Origin: a virus
Direction: 5' to 3' (one strand)
DNA length: 41,336 nucleotides
IMG/VR virus record: IMGVR_UViG_3300028840_001625
Coordinates: 1 to 41,336 of that record
The position numbers and the translations under genes are program-made. Positions 1 to 9,124 of the stretch are shown here, one piece after another; positions within the stretch are counted from its first letter, which is position 1, and every line of letters starts with the position of its first letter. The notes below the pieces were generated by a model. The model saw nothing but the letters and a program-made list of their open reading frames with translations. It ran no database searches and was not told the DNA's origin.

Positions 1-542
1 TTCCATATAGCAGTTTGAACATTTATTGTAAAACCTTCAACCTCTAATGTATATGGAGCTAATCTATCTCCACTTAACAAGACTTCAGTTCCGGTTGGAG
101 ACGTTCCATCTCCATCTCCGTCGCCCGTTCCATCACCATCAGAAACAACTTCCTGAACGATTATGTCGGCTTCAGCTTCTGCAAGAAGTCGTCTCATTCT
201 TTCTATTTCTTCTCTCAATTCATCAGCAGTTTTCGTCTTTGGTGACTTGAATAACTCATTTATCTCCGTATCAAACACCTTTTGTATTTCGCCGTCATTA
301 TAATCTCGTCTCTCAACCATTACTGACATATATTGGTTTACAAGTTGTTTATTACTACCAAGATTATTCGGATCTTCATGTAATAAAATGTTACCCATAT
401 CATCACGTTCAGTAGAAATTAAACCACCTGATACCGTAAGTGCGTTTAAGGTTTTCGCCCTTAACTCTTGTTCAGTTAAAGCTTTCCCCTCAGCACCAAT
501 AGAATCTTGTTGACGTTTTGCTTCTTTTGTTGGTTGTGCCAT
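1..542 (-). CDS. Virion-associated coiled-coil protein, C-terminus beyond window (partial)
   Basis: The reading frame starts at ATG 542 (MAQPTKEAKRQQDS) and stays open to the window edge, giving 180 residues of an incomplete protein. It is rich in Glu, Gln and Lys in the first 110 residues and has a predicted helical stretch (ELREEIERMRRLLAEAEAD). A Gly/Asp linker of repeated GDGDG follows, and then a beta-type segment begins. It lies 6 bases after the DNRLRE-like tail gene and is preceded by AAGGT, so it belongs to the tail/baseplate operon. No family was recognised. A fibre or baseplate-appendage subunit is an inference from position and linker composition only. Confidence 0.75.
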   Translation of the reverse strand, partial: MAQPTKEAKRQQDSIGAEGKALTEQELRAKTLNALTVSGGLISTERDDMGNILLHEDPNNLGSNKQLVNQYMSVMVERRDYNDGEIQKVFDTEINELFKSPKTKTADELREEIERMRRLLAEAEADIIVQEVVSDGDGTGDGDGDGTSPTGTEVLLSGDRLAPYTLEVEGFTINVQTAIW

Positions 543-548
543 ACCTTA

Positions 549-2210
549 TTACCTTATTACTCTAAATGTATAATTTTTGTCATATACAGTTTCTATATTT
601 CCTTTTACTACTTTAAATAATATTCTATACAATCTTTCTGGCTCAAGTCCATTCAAGAATAAATCAAAATAACTTCCAGTCGCATCCACAGAAATTTGAG
701 TATATGTTGACCACGGCATAACTTCGTCCTCACTCCACGCGTCACGTATAGCATAATAAGACGAAGATAAGAAATAAGTGTCTCGTGTGTACGCCCAACT
801 TTGTGTTACAAATGTCTTTCTTGGATAACGTTCTCTAGCATTTACTCTAAACTTTATCTTAGAATCTTGTACATATTCATCTTGTAAATTGTCAAGATAA
901 ATAACGAAATCCTCTCCAGGTACAACATCCATTAGTTGTGTTGTCGTTGTTGATTGTGATATTGAACTCGATAAACTTGAACTTGTCCACGTATATGATG
1001 TCGTTACCGCATCAAAACTTTGACTTGTATAATATCCCGCTACAGGATTATACGTCCACATAGCATCACTGGATGTTAATGAAGCTGAACTAAAATATAC
1101 ACTCGCACTTTCAAACTCCGATCCAAGACTTGCTGTATAAAAATTAACAATAGTAAAACTCGATGTCAAACTACTACTAATCCATGTATTACTTTGACTT
1201 ATACTTTCACTTATACTTGAACTTGTATATGTATCAAATGAAGCGGTTGTAAATGTATAATCTAAACTTGAACTACGATATAAACCAAGGCTGCTCGTGT
1301 AAGAATAAATAGATTGTGTCACCCACGAATAACTTTCACTATACCATGTGTTCGCATCATCACTTTGAGTAAAATATCCACTTCCAGTTCCTACCCCACT
1401 TCCAGTAAAAAAACTTGAAGTATTATAATATATTATAGGATTTGTTGTTTCATTCGTCACCGTTGCAGAACTCGACACACTTTGACTTATACTTGACGTT
1501 GTATATGGCGACCAAGCATAATCTTTCCAAACCACTTCTAATCTTGGACGATAAATTGTGTGTGTTTCTTTTGAAAAGAATTGAAGATTTCCTTGATTCA
1601 AAATACTTTGTTCAGCAGCATTATCTCTCTTTATCAAAAATCCATAATTATCTATTGACCCACTCAACCAACCTTCAACAATATTTGTTACATCAACGTG
1701 TAAATCCGTTGTTTGATAATTAAATGATTGTGATGCTTCATATTTTGTTGGATTTGCTAACGTTCCACTAAAATATGCTCCACCAGGACCACCAGCCGAA
1801 CCGGACGACCACGCACTACCAGTCACACCAGATATAGTTACACCATCACGAAGATTCCAACTTACACCGGTTGTTGTAATCGGGCTATCAGCTCTCTTAC
1901 CATTACCCATTTGCCAGGATTGTGATACCGGATAAACATATACACTATATGTTACAGGAATTTCTACAGCTTCATCAGTGTAAAGATTCAAGTAGTATTT
2001 CATATCACTACCACTTGTTTCGCCGGACGCTAACGAGGCAGAAAAGTCGTCCAAATCAAATTGTACCAAAATACGTGAATTGAATGGAGCGTCACCGAGC
2101 GCGTGTACAAGTTGTTTCTCTAACTCCAATATTTGATCCATTCCAGTATTTTGATGTATACTGTCCTCATAAATCGTGGCGTCTTTCGAAGGAAAGATAA
2201 AATAATGCAT
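549..2210 (-). CDS. Tail/fibre structural protein with DNRLRE-like N-terminal domain and Ser/Thr/Tyr repeats
   Basis: The 553-residue protein begins MHYFIFPSKDATIYED. Residues 1-230 resemble DNRLRE/CBM-type beta-sandwich domains: a start like 'P..DATIYE', a WNLRDGVTISG strand, a conserved DVTNIVEGWLSG and a C-terminal RPRLEVVW strand. Residues about 235-430 are a low-complexity stretch of short units such as SSSISQS, YTSSS and WTSSSLSSS, likely an elongated beta or linker region. The C-terminal 120 residues look like an Ig/fibronectin-type domain (DFVIYLDNL to the end). It overlaps the upstream gene by TAATG and follows the gp6-like wedge gene, so I infer a baseplate-attached fibre or adhesin. 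Receptor binding is possible but not shown. Confidence 0.8.
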   Translation of the reverse strand: MHYFIFPSKDATIYEDSIHQNTGMDQILELEKQLVHALGDAPFNSRILVQFDLDDFSASLASGETSGSDMKYYLNLYTDEAVEIPVTYSVYVYPVSQSWQMGNGKRADSPITTTGVSWNLRDGVTISGVTGSAWSSGSAGGPGGAYFSGTLANPTKYEASQSFNYQTTDLHVDVTNIVEGWLSGSIDNYGFLIKRDNAAEQSILNQGNLQFFSKETHTIYRPRLEVVWKDYAWSPYTTSSISQSVSSSATVTNETTNPIIYYNTSSFFTGSGVGTGSGYFTQSDDANTWYSESYSWVTQSIYSYTSSLGLYRSSSLDYTFTTASFDTYTSSSISESISQSNTWISSSLTSSFTIVNFYTASLGSEFESASVYFSSASLTSSDAMWTYNPVAGYYTSQSFDAVTTSYTWTSSSLSSSISQSTTTTQLMDVVPGEDFVIYLDNLQDEYVQDSKIKFRVNARERYPRKTFVTQSWAYTRDTYFLSSSYYAIRDAWSEDEVMPWSTYTQISVDATGSYFDLFLNGLEPERLYRILFKVVKGNIETVYDKNYTFRVIR

Positions 2211-2710
2211 TATTTATTCTCCAAATATTTTTCAACAGCGTCTTTAACAACCTCTGTCCATTGTTTTAAGCTTGAAGTTCCCAATTTGAGATTCCAACCT
2301 TTATCTTTAGCAAGTTTGTCAATCTCTTTTTTATACCCTTTTTTATCAGTATCACCGTATGTAGAAAGAGCATCCTCTTTAAATTTATCGATTTCTCTTT
2401 TAGCAAAAATAGGATAATCATAGTTTAAATCTTTATATGAACCGGGCACCGCTCCACGATCATCTTTTGAAAGTTGAAACCAAGGCACTCCAGTCGAATA
2501 AATATGTCTAAGCCATACATACCCACCCGGTACTTTGATTGAATATAATTGTCCACGACCATGATATTTAATTGAATCACTACCCAATTCTTTCGCCACT
2601 ATTTTGGCTACGTGTTTACCATATTTTCTCATTATCCAACGGCTAACATGAGTGTCTACATAATCTTTCATTGGTGCCGTACCTTCTACTAAACTTGTTA
2701 ATTTTATCAT
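2210..2710 (-). CDS. Small virion-locus protein with capsid-targeting-like N-terminus
   Basis: The 166-residue protein begins MIKLTSLVEGTAPMKDYV. The first nine residues end in L-V-E, which fits the (L/I)-x-E cleavage rule of T4-type prohead proteases and looks like a capsid-targeting peptide. The remainder is soluble, Lys/Asp-rich and contains aromatic motifs (GGYVWLRHIYSTGVPWFQL). No enzyme motif was recognised. It is sandwiched by TAATG overlaps between the gp6-like gene and the tail gene, and GAGGGGAGAG provides the ribosome site. An internal head or ejected protein is an inference from the N-terminus. Confidence 0.8.
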   Translation of the reverse strand: MIKLTSLVEGTAPMKDYVDTHVSRWIMRKYGKHVAKIVAKELGSDSIKYHGRGQLYSIKVPGGYVWLRHIYSTGVPWFQLSKDDRGAVPGSYKDLNYDYPIFAKREIDKFKEDALSTYGDTDKKGYKKEIDKLAKDKGWNLKLGTSSLKQWTEVVKDAVEKYLENK

Positions 2711-4611
2711 TATAATGCTCTCCCCTCAATGTCCGTATTTGGATATTTTAATTCAAATATACTTGGATCAAGACTTGGATATATGATTCCATCTTTTGTT
2801 GCTTCTTCAATATTATACACATTTCCAGAATATCCTTCAGATGATTTCCATTTATTTTCTACTTCAGCGCTCACAACAGCTTGAACACCTTCAACCTTAA
2901 ATAGTTCAGTTTGAATATCTGCAATAATAATAGGTTGATTAAACTGCCATTTTTCAACATCAAAAAAGGCTTTGATTCTATCAATACACCTTAATAATAC
3001 TTCTCGTTTATTGAAATTTTTAAAGGCGACAATCGAAAATTTTACACCAACATTTATTACAAATCCATCTTTTATATTGATCGCATCAGTTAATATTCTA
3101 TATTGTCCAAGATAAACTTTCAAGTTTTCTTTTATCGCATCATTCAACGATGTAAGTTTTTTATCCTTATCAAATCCTAATAAATACATATTCAATGCTA
3201 ATGGATTCGGTACTCGTGTCCTATCTATTCCCTCTACTTGAGCGGTGTCAGGTGATTCACTTAGTTGATCATCTTGTATTATATAGGCTTTCGCCACTCG
3301 TCCAAATCGGGCGGGCATTGAGTACGCCCGTGTGATGTAATCCTCTTTCGTTACTGCTCTCAACTGAGTTGGAAAATTCGCTAACGCGTTTTGTCGTATT
3401 TCCTCTACACTCTCTCCATCACGACCACCTGTCGCTGCGTCAGGATTGTTACACGCAATCGAGTTTTTAACTTGTGCTAATGTAGATGAATCTAATACAT
3501 CGTCGTCGATTGTAAATGTCGCGTCTTTTATTTCAGTTAAATCGTCTTGATTTACATTTGATGTTATTCCACCACCAACTACATATCTCACGGTTATCGT
3601 CGTGTCCGTTGGAGCTTGACCATACGTTTTCGTGTGTAAAAAGTTTGCTGGATCAATAGGTGTGTCAGTAAATGTTACTGATCCAAATAAAGTTGATCCT
3701 ACATTTGTTGGATTTGGTATAAGTAATTCATCAGGATTATCAGATACACCCGCACCAAATTGTATTTCCGTCTTTTTATCTCCACGTATTCTTGATGTAA
3801 ATCTACGAGCAGATTTCTTGAGTTTCAATAAGTAAGGAGCTGTATCATTATATTGTGCCAAATCTTTATCAAACGCTTCCACGTTACGAAGTTCAGTGTA
3901 AACGGTGTCCTGAGCAAGAAATGGTACGTGATACCATGTATTACCATCCGCGTCAGTAGCATCCAAAATTTGTACCACGTTCGTTTCTGAGACCACTTTT
4001 TTCTCAAATCGTTTTGGATCACTAAAAGAAAAGTCGGCAGTCAAAATTTCTCCGGCAGCGGCTTGAGTTGATTTTTTCAATACAAAAAATGTTGGATTTC
4101 CTTGATCGTCCGTTTCCCAAACTGTAGCAGTTGTTGGATCATCACTTGACGAGTGAGCAAAATTTACATCCTCTAATGTCCTAAATACTACACTTGAATC
4201 CGCTTTACTTGCGATCTGCATTCCTGAATTTACGATTAAGGCGTATCTCCAATCAGGAACTACATTTGCACCACTTCCCAACGCTGGTACAATATGATAC
4301 ACATCAACATTAGTTGTACCAGGTACAGATAATGCAGGTGTATATCCAAGTGTTTGAGCAAGAGCATAAATGTTTTGCTCTTCTTCGGCGTACAATAATA
4401 AACTTTCTTTCAATGAGTTATCGATATAATAACTTAGTGAGTCGCCAACGTAAGACGCCATTTCAATAAACATCATTCCTACACTCGTCTCATTGAAGTT
4501 TTTATACACCGTAGGAAAATACACTTTGGCGAAATTTATTAGATTAGTCCTATAATCATTGAAATCTCGACCAAGATAACGTACTTCCTTTACTATGTTT
4601 TCATTCGCCAT
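2710..4611 (-). CDS. Baseplate wedge protein, gp6 / baseplate J-like
   Basis: This 633-residue protein matches the T4 gp6/baseplate J pattern. Its N-terminus is YLGRDFNDYRTNLINFAKVY followed by FNETSVGMMFIEMASYVGDSL, the typical start of phage wedge proteins. The centre has the GGRDGESVEEIRQNA segment and AVTKEDY, both hallmarks of the baseplate J fold. The C-terminal part (NVGVKFSIVAFKNFNKREVL...VEGVQAV) fits the gp6 dimerisation region. Gp6 forms the inner wedge ring around the tail hub. The gene is preceded by GGAG at normal spacing and is followed by a TAATG overlap. It sits next to the gp25-like gene, as expected for the wedge core. Confidence 0.92.
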   Translation of the reverse strand: MANENIVKEVRYLGRDFNDYRTNLINFAKVYFPTVYKNFNETSVGMMFIEMASYVGDSLSYYIDNSLKESLLLYAEEEQNIYALAQTLGYTPALSVPGTTNVDVYHIVPALGSGANVVPDWRYALIVNSGMQIASKADSSVVFRTLEDVNFAHSSSDDPTTATVWETDDQGNPTFFVLKKSTQAAAGEILTADFSFSDPKRFEKKVVSETNVVQILDATDADGNTWYHVPFLAQDTVYTELRNVEAFDKDLAQYNDTAPYLLKLKKSARRFTSRIRGDKKTEIQFGAGVSDNPDELLIPNPTNVGSTLFGSVTFTDTPIDPANFLHTKTYGQAPTDTTITVRYVVGGGITSNVNQDDLTEIKDATFTIDDDVLDSSTLAQVKNSIACNNPDAATGGRDGESVEEIRQNALANFPTQLRAVTKEDYITRAYSMPARFGRVAKAYIIQDDQLSESPDTAQVEGIDRTRVPNPLALNMYLLGFDKDKKLTSLNDAIKENLKVYLGQYRILTDAINIKDGFVINVGVKFSIVAFKNFNKREVLLRCIDRIKAFFDVEKWQFNQPIIIADIQTELFKVEGVQAVVSAEVENKWKSSEGYSGNVYNIEEATKDGIIYPSLDPSIFELKYPNTDIEGRAL

Positions 4612-4624
4612 CTATTTTCTCCAA

Positions 4625-4897
4625 TTATCCTCGCATTTTTGATAATTTTAATAAAGTTTTCATTTCATCTTTAGTAACATTGACAGGTTTATTTGTATTC
4701 CTTACCATTTCGTTACCAACACATCTATAAATTAATTCTTTCTCTTTATCAGATAATTTATTGAGTAAAGTTTTCTTTATTGTAATACTTTTTCCTGTCG
4801 GGCTTGTAATTTTAACATAAGATGATTCTAAACTTCGCATCCAACTTGAATTATCACACTTTACGGTTACTTCCAAAAGATTTTTTAACTTTACCAT
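4625..4897 (-). CDS. Small protein with capsid-targeting-like N-terminus, between gp25 and gp6 genes
   Basis: The 90-residue protein begins MVKLKNLLEVTVKCDNSSW. The first nine residues end in L-L-E, a possible T4-type prohead protease site, as in four other small genes of this window. The rest is basic (Lys-rich) with a short beta motif (VKITSPTGKSITIKKTLLNKL) and a helical C-terminus. No family was recognised. Its ribosome site GGAGAAAATAG is identical to that of the gp6-like gene. Confidence 0.78.
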   Translation of the reverse strand: MVKLKNLLEVTVKCDNSSWMRSLESSYVKITSPTGKSITIKKTLLNKLSDKEKELIYRCVGNEMVRNTNKPVNVTKDEMKTLLKLSKMRG

Positions 4898-4909
4898 CTA
4901 TTTTCTCCA

Positions 4910-5296
4910 TTACACTACAAAAGTAATTACTATTTCATCATGTTCTTTTATATTCCTCTTTAATCCAAATGCGATCCTAACGTCAATCTTGTTTTGATCC
5001 ATGTTCGTCGGGCCAGCGTCTACGGTGACCTCGGTTAACTCAACATAAGGCAACCACGTCTCTACCGCAGTTGTTATCTCATTTTGTATCTTACTCGATA
5101 AATCACCCGTCATTTGATCAAATAAATAATTGTATATGTTTGTCCCGAGTTCAGGGTGCATCATTCTCTCGCCTTTTCTCGTCAAAAGAAGATTGATCAT
5201 GTTTGACTTCGCTTCCTCTATCGAAGAAAACGTTTGATCAAAAAATCCAGTATTACCCATTCTAATAGGAACTTTTACTCCTATCGGTTCTGCCAT
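4910..5296 (-). CDS. Baseplate wedge protein, gp25/GPW family
   Basis: The 128-residue protein is of normal length for the gp25 family. The signature LLTRKGERMMHPELGTNIYN corresponds to the conserved '(T)..GER...PEFG..L..ll' motif of T4 gp25 and P2 gpW. The C-terminus runs as beta strands (RIAFGLKRN...EIVITFVV). Gp25 sits with gp6 and gp53 in the wedge core and nucleates the sheath. AGGGGAAGATAA precedes the ATG. Adjacency to the gp6-like gene supports the call. Confidence 0.93.
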   Translation of the reverse strand: MAEPIGVKVPIRMGNTGFFDQTFSSIEEAKSNMINLLLTRKGERMMHPELGTNIYNYLFDQMTGDLSSKIQNEITTAVETWLPYVELTEVTVDAGPTNMDQNKIDVRIAFGLKRNIKEHDEIVITFVV

Positions 5297-5307
5297 TTAT
5301 CTTCCCC

Positions 5308-6081
5308 TTATACAGGTCTATTTACTTTTTGTTCCGTCTTTTTCATCAATCCACGATAATCTTTCATCATGTTTTGAACTAAATCCATTGGAACTTTTGA
5401 ATAATTTATTGGTTGTCCATCAGGATTTTGTGTTGGAAGTTCTACTTCAGTTAATGGTTCACTTGAAGCTGGAATCGGGTCTTCCGCAATAATCCTTTTC
5501 GCTGTACTCTTTGGTTTTATTTCCATTCCAGGTATACCCTCTCCACCACCTATTTTTTCCATGTCGCCATATCCCATCTTAGCAGCCATAGCTTCTTTTG
5601 ATGGAGGCGGCTTTGACGATGGTACATAATCTTCCGTTGGTTGTACATTCTCAACGACAGGTTGTCCTGAAGCTAAATTAACCTTCACTTGATCACTACC
5701 ACCGGTGGCAGCCATCTTGTGCGGATTCGAATATATACCCTCTCGATTTGTTACTTCCTTCGCCGTTTGATTCAATACGTTGGCGAAAGGATTCTTTTCG
5801 TCCTCAAATGGTTTCTTCCCAGCAAAAATCTTCTCGTTTACTCCAGCTCTTACTGGATCACTCTCTTTATCTTCGTCAATTAAATTCATTAATGATGTCT
5901 CGGATGAAACTTCCTCAGTCATCATTTTTCTCGGTTTCGCTTCCGTTTTTGGAGCGGATTCCGCTTCACTCAAAATCTTGTGAAACTCTTTTCGTATCGT
6001 TGTCTCAATTAAAGGTTTCATTTCCTTTATCGCAGCTTTCACTGAGACATTGATTAACTTTTGTAAATCTTGTTTTGTCAT
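5308..6081 (-). CDS. Baseplate-locus protein of unknown function, Pro/Lys-rich
   Basis: I start this 257-residue protein at ATG 6081 (MTKQDLQKLINVSVKAAI) because AAGGAG lies at ideal spacing before it. The ATG at 6117 would lie inside the preceding gene without a ribosome site. Residues 1-45 are a predicted helix ending in HKILSEAES. The rest is low-complexity, Pro/Glu/Lys-rich and probably extended, with a final helical motif (YSKVPMDLVQNMMKDYRGLMKK). It lies between gp25 and a structural protein gene, so a tail or baseplate connector role is plausible but unproven. Confidence 0.8.
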   Translation of the reverse strand: MTKQDLQKLINVSVKAAIKEMKPLIETTIRKEFHKILSEAESAPKTEAKPRKMMTEEVSSETSLMNLIDEDKESDPVRAGVNEKIFAGKKPFEDEKNPFANVLNQTAKEVTNREGIYSNPHKMAATGGSDQVKVNLASGQPVVENVQPTEDYVPSSKPPPSKEAMAAKMGYGDMEKIGGGEGIPGMEIKPKSTAKRIIAEDPIPASSEPLTEVELPTQNPDGQPINYSKVPMDLVQNMMKDYRGLMKKTEQKVNRPV

Positions 6082-6098
6082 ATCTAACTCCTTACTTT

Positions 6099-6638
6099 TT
6101 ACCCGTAACCAACCCACGGAAATGGCGTGGGCACAGGACCACTTGGCGTTGTAACCAACGCAGTTGTAACTCCACTCAAACTTTGTAGATGTTGAGTAAA
6201 AAAATCTATCAAATTATCTATAAATTCATCTTCATTCTCTGTCGCACTTACCTCTAATCTTGGAACTGGCGTTCCGGGTACACTAACTACATTCGTCACC
6301 ACCGCAGTTGAACCGGGTGGCGGAATCACTGGAGCTAATGTAGCACCAGACCAAAATCCTATCAACCCTTGTGAAATCGTCGTTCCAAAAAAATTAGGTA
6401 CAACACTTTCATTCATAGCAGGATTGTTCGCTTGTGTGAACGCATTCCCAATCGCTGCGGATAATGTAGGCTTAGTGTAAGTTAATACTACATTATTATA
6501 TGTCAAATCTCCACCGGTCAATATCGCTATTTCATATTGATCAGCGATAAAATTTGCTGCTTGTTGTTCAGTTTTCGCCGTGTAACTGACAAAATAATTT
6601 TTTGTCGTTTGTTTAAATGTCGTCCAATCTATCGGCAT
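6099..6638 (-). CDS. Conserved-type virion structural protein, unknown function
   Basis: The 179-residue protein starts MPIDWTTFKQTTKNYF. It has an N-terminal helical region with an 'A..IAD.YE' element (QAANFIADQYEIAIL). A Gly/Pro-rich middle follows (FFGTTISQGLIGFWSGATLAPVIPPPGS). A segment of hydrophobic strands and a Pro-rich tail ending PWVGYG complete it. Similar short proteins with an N-terminal helix and 'GLIGFWSGA' style middle are found in baseplate operons of T4-related phages, so a virion role is likely. Exact homology is not established here. Confidence 0.8.
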   Translation of the reverse strand: MPIDWTTFKQTTKNYFVSYTAKTEQQAANFIADQYEIAILTGGDLTYNNVVLTYTKPTLSAAIGNAFTQANNPAMNESVVPNFFGTTISQGLIGFWSGATLAPVIPPPGSTAVVTNVVSVPGTPVPRLEVSATENEDEFIDNLIDFFTQHLQSLSGVTTALVTTPSGPVPTPFPWVGYG

Positions 6639-6643
6639 CTTTA

Positions 6644-6970
6644 TTATCCAATATATTCTATTTTATCATCACTCAATGTATAATAGTCGCCATTTTTATC
6701 TAAAACAGAAACTTCATCATAAAACATCCCACCTCTTACGTCTACTCTTTTTATTTTCTCAATAGTATGATATTCCCAATCATGACGACCCGTACCAGCT
6801 TTAGATGCTTTTGCTCTTATAGTTTTTCCCAATAACAATTTATCAAGAAAATCTTCATACATTTTTTGATGTTTATTTAACCAATTATCAATAGTCTTGT
6901 TCAAATCAAATTTTTTTCCTTCATTTAATTTGTTTCCGCGAAATATTTTGTTCCAAAGTTGTTTATCCAT
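6644..6970 (-). CDS. Small protein with capsid-targeting-like N-terminus (KLNE type)
   Basis: This 108-residue protein begins MDKQLWNKIFRGNKLNEGKKF. The first 17 residues end in L-N-E and match closely the start of the 167-residue protein at 24870-25373. Both read M-D-x-x-x-W then G-(N/K)-K-L-N-E. The remaining domain has a helix (WLNKHQKMYEDFLDKLL) and a small beta region (WEYHTIEKIKRVDVRGG...SVLDKNGDYYTLSDDKIEY). No enzyme family was recognised. GGAGATAAAGG precedes the ATG. Confidence 0.8.
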   Translation of the reverse strand: MDKQLWNKIFRGNKLNEGKKFDLNKTIDNWLNKHQKMYEDFLDKLLLGKTIRAKASKAGTGRHDWEYHTIEKIKRVDVRGGMFYDEVSVLDKNGDYYTLSDDKIEYIG

Positions 6971-6982
6971 CCTTTATCTCCA

Positions 6983-8200
6983 TTATAAACTATAATTTCG
7001 TTGTGATAACGCACTCTCTAACTTACTCTTGAGTTGATTTAGTTGTGGATTCTCCGGTGGCATTGGCGGCCCACTTGGACCTGTGCCAGTAGGATGTGTA
7101 TGACTTATCAATAAATCCACTAACTCATTCAATAAATCAACTAATGTATTTCCTAATACAACCGCTTCCTGAGCATCCTCTCCACCTAAATATATCTCAG
7201 GTGAGTTTAGTATCGTTCGTGATGTCGTATTCGTTATTATATCATCTACAGCATCAACAGTAAAAATACCCTCAGTCACAAGATTCATCGCTTTCTTGGA
7301 AAATCCCATAATCTCTTGTGTTTTAGCATTCAATATGAGTCTATCACTATTTATAAATATTTGATTTCCAAGAAATTCATTTGGTTTATCTTCATAAAAT
7401 TGTAAATGTACTTCACTCTCCGCAGTTGAGGCGATAAATGGTACATCTTCATCATTTACAATCCATATCGAACTTGGATCATCATTTATGTTTTCATCTA
7501 TTGGTTGTATCGATGTCTCAGGTACTTCGTCAGGTTGTCCTACCTTTATCTTTATTGTTGGTAATCCATTCTCTTGATTTGACCCAAACCTTATTGAATG
7601 TCCAAACCTACCTTCATATATTATGTCGCCTTCATATGGTTGTAATGGTTTTATGTCTATGTTGTCCTTGAATACCTTTCCCAACTTTATATCGTCTTGA
7701 TCACTCTGGCGATTTGGGGCGCCTGATGTGGACACCGATTCATATGATTGTGCGTCCGCTTTTGACGAAGTTTCTTCCTTCGATGATACGGTCGGTAAAC
7801 TTATACCAGGTACAGCATTTTGATTTGGAGCATTGTAAACATTCATTCGCTGTGTGTAATATAACTCGTTTAAATGTTGCGCGACAATTACTACCTCGTG
7901 AAGTAATGGAAATGACTTTATGTTTGAGTCTAACGGTTTCGCCCAAGATAAAGTCGATCTCTCCTTACCATTTTCACTTATCACCATTCGAACTTTGGCT
8001 TTACCTATATCACTATATTCTACAAACTCAGGATGTGTATCGTCTAATATAATGTCAATAACCTCAGCAGCTTCTAACTCATAAAATTCATAATGAGGCG
8101 AACCGATCCCACGACCCGGACTTGATTCTACAGTCGTCAAACCAAATCGTTGATTTGTAAGTTGAACTGAACCTTTATTTTTATCTCGTTCCCACGCCAT
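6983..8200 (-). CDS. Baseplate hub/spike protein, gp5/gpV-like OB-fold
   Basis: The 405-residue protein has an N-terminal region (residues 40-110) with the strand pattern of the phage spike OB-fold (IDIILDDTHPEF...AKVRMVIS...HEVVIVAQH). A middle region has short repeated strands and the motif GRFGHSIRFGSN, found in gp5/VgrG/gpV-type spikes. The C-terminus contains LVDLLISHTHPTGTGPSGPP, where the HTHPT and Pro-rich end is typical of tail-spike or hub proteins near the membrane-piercing tip. No lysozyme domain is visible, unlike T4 gp5. It starts with a TAATG overlap after the upstream gene. Confidence 0.85.
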   Translation of the reverse strand: MAWERDKNKGSVQLTNQRFGLTTVESSPGRGIGSPHYEFYELEAAEVIDIILDDTHPEFVEYSDIGKAKVRMVISENGKERSTLSWAKPLDSNIKSFPLLHEVVIVAQHLNELYYTQRMNVYNAPNQNAVPGISLPTVSSKEETSSKADAQSYESVSTSGAPNRQSDQDDIKLGKVFKDNIDIKPLQPYEGDIIYEGRFGHSIRFGSNQENGLPTIKIKVGQPDEVPETSIQPIDENINDDPSSIWIVNDEDVPFIASTAESEVHLQFYEDKPNEFLGNQIFINSDRLILNAKTQEIMGFSKKAMNLVTEGIFTVDAVDDIITNTTSRTILNSPEIYLGGEDAQEAVVLGNTLVDLLNELVDLLISHTHPTGTGPSGPPMPPENPQLNQLKSKLESALSQRNYSL

Positions 8201-8628
8201 TACTTTTCTTCCTCACTAAGTTTTTCCTTTATTTCCTCAACTCTTTGATCTAATGATTTTTGGTTTTCTTTTTCCTCTTTTACATATTCCTCATATTCAT
8301 CAACGTCACCTAATAGTTGTTTCTTTTCATCCTCAGATAAAAATCCTGGCCCTTCAGTACTCGCAATCTTACCTTCCTTGATAAGCCGTATCGCTGAGTC
8401 GCTCAACTTGATAAGTTGTTCATCACTTCGTAAAATAATCTCCATGTATTCACGAATTAAAGGTGCTATTATCGTAGCAGATTCCAATGAGTTTACATAC
8501 TTTTTCATTTGATCTATCATACCTTTAGCATTACTTCTCGTATTAGCAGCATTTTTATGTATCTCTTTGAATACATCACTTATTGATTTGTCCTCAAATA
8601 ACTCATAAAATTTTCTATCTTCTGACAT
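8200..8628 (-). CDS. Helical/coiled-coil virion-locus protein
   Basis: The 142-residue protein begins MSEDRKFYELFEDKSISDVF and is almost wholly helical and charged. Its last 45 residues are Glu/Lys-rich with a clear coiled-coil tendency (EYEEYVKEEKENQKSLDQRVEEIKEKL). No signal peptide or enzyme motif is visible. It lies directly upstream of the spike gene and overlaps it by TAATG, so translational coupling and a tail-assembly role are reasonable inferences. No family was recognised. Confidence 0.78.
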   Translation of the reverse strand: MSEDRKFYELFEDKSISDVFKEIHKNAANTRSNAKGMIDQMKKYVNSLESATIIAPLIREYMEIILRSDEQLIKLSDSAIRLIKEGKIASTEGPGFLSEDEKKQLLGDVDEYEEYVKEEKENQKSLDQRVEEIKEKLSEEEK

Positions 8629-8639
8629 ATTAACCTCTC

Positions 8640-9083
8640 TTAAACTATTGTTTCTAATACAAACTTGTATTTTGGATTTTTTGATTTAACTTTTTTAGCA
8701 TACTTTTTCAAATAAGGCATAAGTTCATGTTCATCAAAATACATTGTGTCACTGAAATCGGTTGATTCACTCAACCAAAATTCATCGGTTGACCCTTTCC
8801 TTTGCCAATTTATATACCCATTTTTCATACCATCAACTATTCTTGTTTTTAAATTCATATTAGGTACTTTATATCCATTTTTATTTAACCACTCAGCAAA
8901 TGCAGAATGAATAACATTCCAATTATCATCAATAACAAATAAATCTCCATTTGGAAAACTTATCGCCCTTAATTCTTTCGCCATACGTTTGATTGATTTG
9001 GGATTCTTGTACACTTCGTAACCTTGATGTGTAGTTCCAACAAAATCTTCTTTCAATAAATCCTTCAATTTTATATTCGCCAT
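8640..9083 (-). CDS. Small protein with capsid-targeting-like N-terminus, first gene of virion operon
   Basis: The 147-residue protein begins MANIKLKDLLKEDFVG. The first twelve residues end in L-K-E, a possible prohead protease site. The body has the string EVYKNPKSIKRMAKELRAISF, then DLFVIDDNWNVIHSAFAEWLNKNGY, where a 'FVIDDNWNVIH..FAEWL' segment is common in phage proteins of unknown function that begin with similar leaders. GGAGATAGTCT precedes the ATG. The gene follows a terminator and a TATATTTATA box, so it is probably the first gene of the virion transcript. Confidence 0.8.
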   Translation of the reverse strand: MANIKLKDLLKEDFVGTTHQGYEVYKNPKSIKRMAKELRAISFPNGDLFVIDDNWNVIHSAFAEWLNKNGYKVPNMNLKTRIVDGMKNGYINWQRKGSTDEFWLSESTDFSDTMYFDEHELMPYLKKYAKKVKSKNPKYKFVLETIV

Positions 9084-9113
9084 AGACTATCTCCATAAAA
9101 TACAATATCTCAC

Positions 9114-9124
9114 ATATAAATATA
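9114..9124 (-). promoter_or_regulatory. TATATTTATA box upstream of virion operon
   Basis: Read on the minus strand the site is GTGTATATTTATATG, about 30 bases before ATG 9083. No TTGACA or GGAACTTT box lies 15-17 bases upstream. The same box without a -35 occurs before genes at 29196, 32027 and 35669. A box without a -35 is the layout of T4 late promoters, which gp55 reads, and a gp55-like gene ends 115 bases upstream. Assignment as a late promoter is an inference. Confidence 0.45.

Noticed and set aside
47-250. Plus-strand open frames such as 47-250, 1442-1723 and 15 or more others
   Set aside because: They lie inside strong minus-strand genes, lack ribosome sites, and show composition of the complement of those genes (Leu/Ser/His-rich).
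9114-9124. Plus-strand T4 late promoters (TATAAATA on the plus strand)
   Set aside because: The box is nearly palindromic, but no plus-strand gene follows any of the copies, so I assign it to the minus strand.
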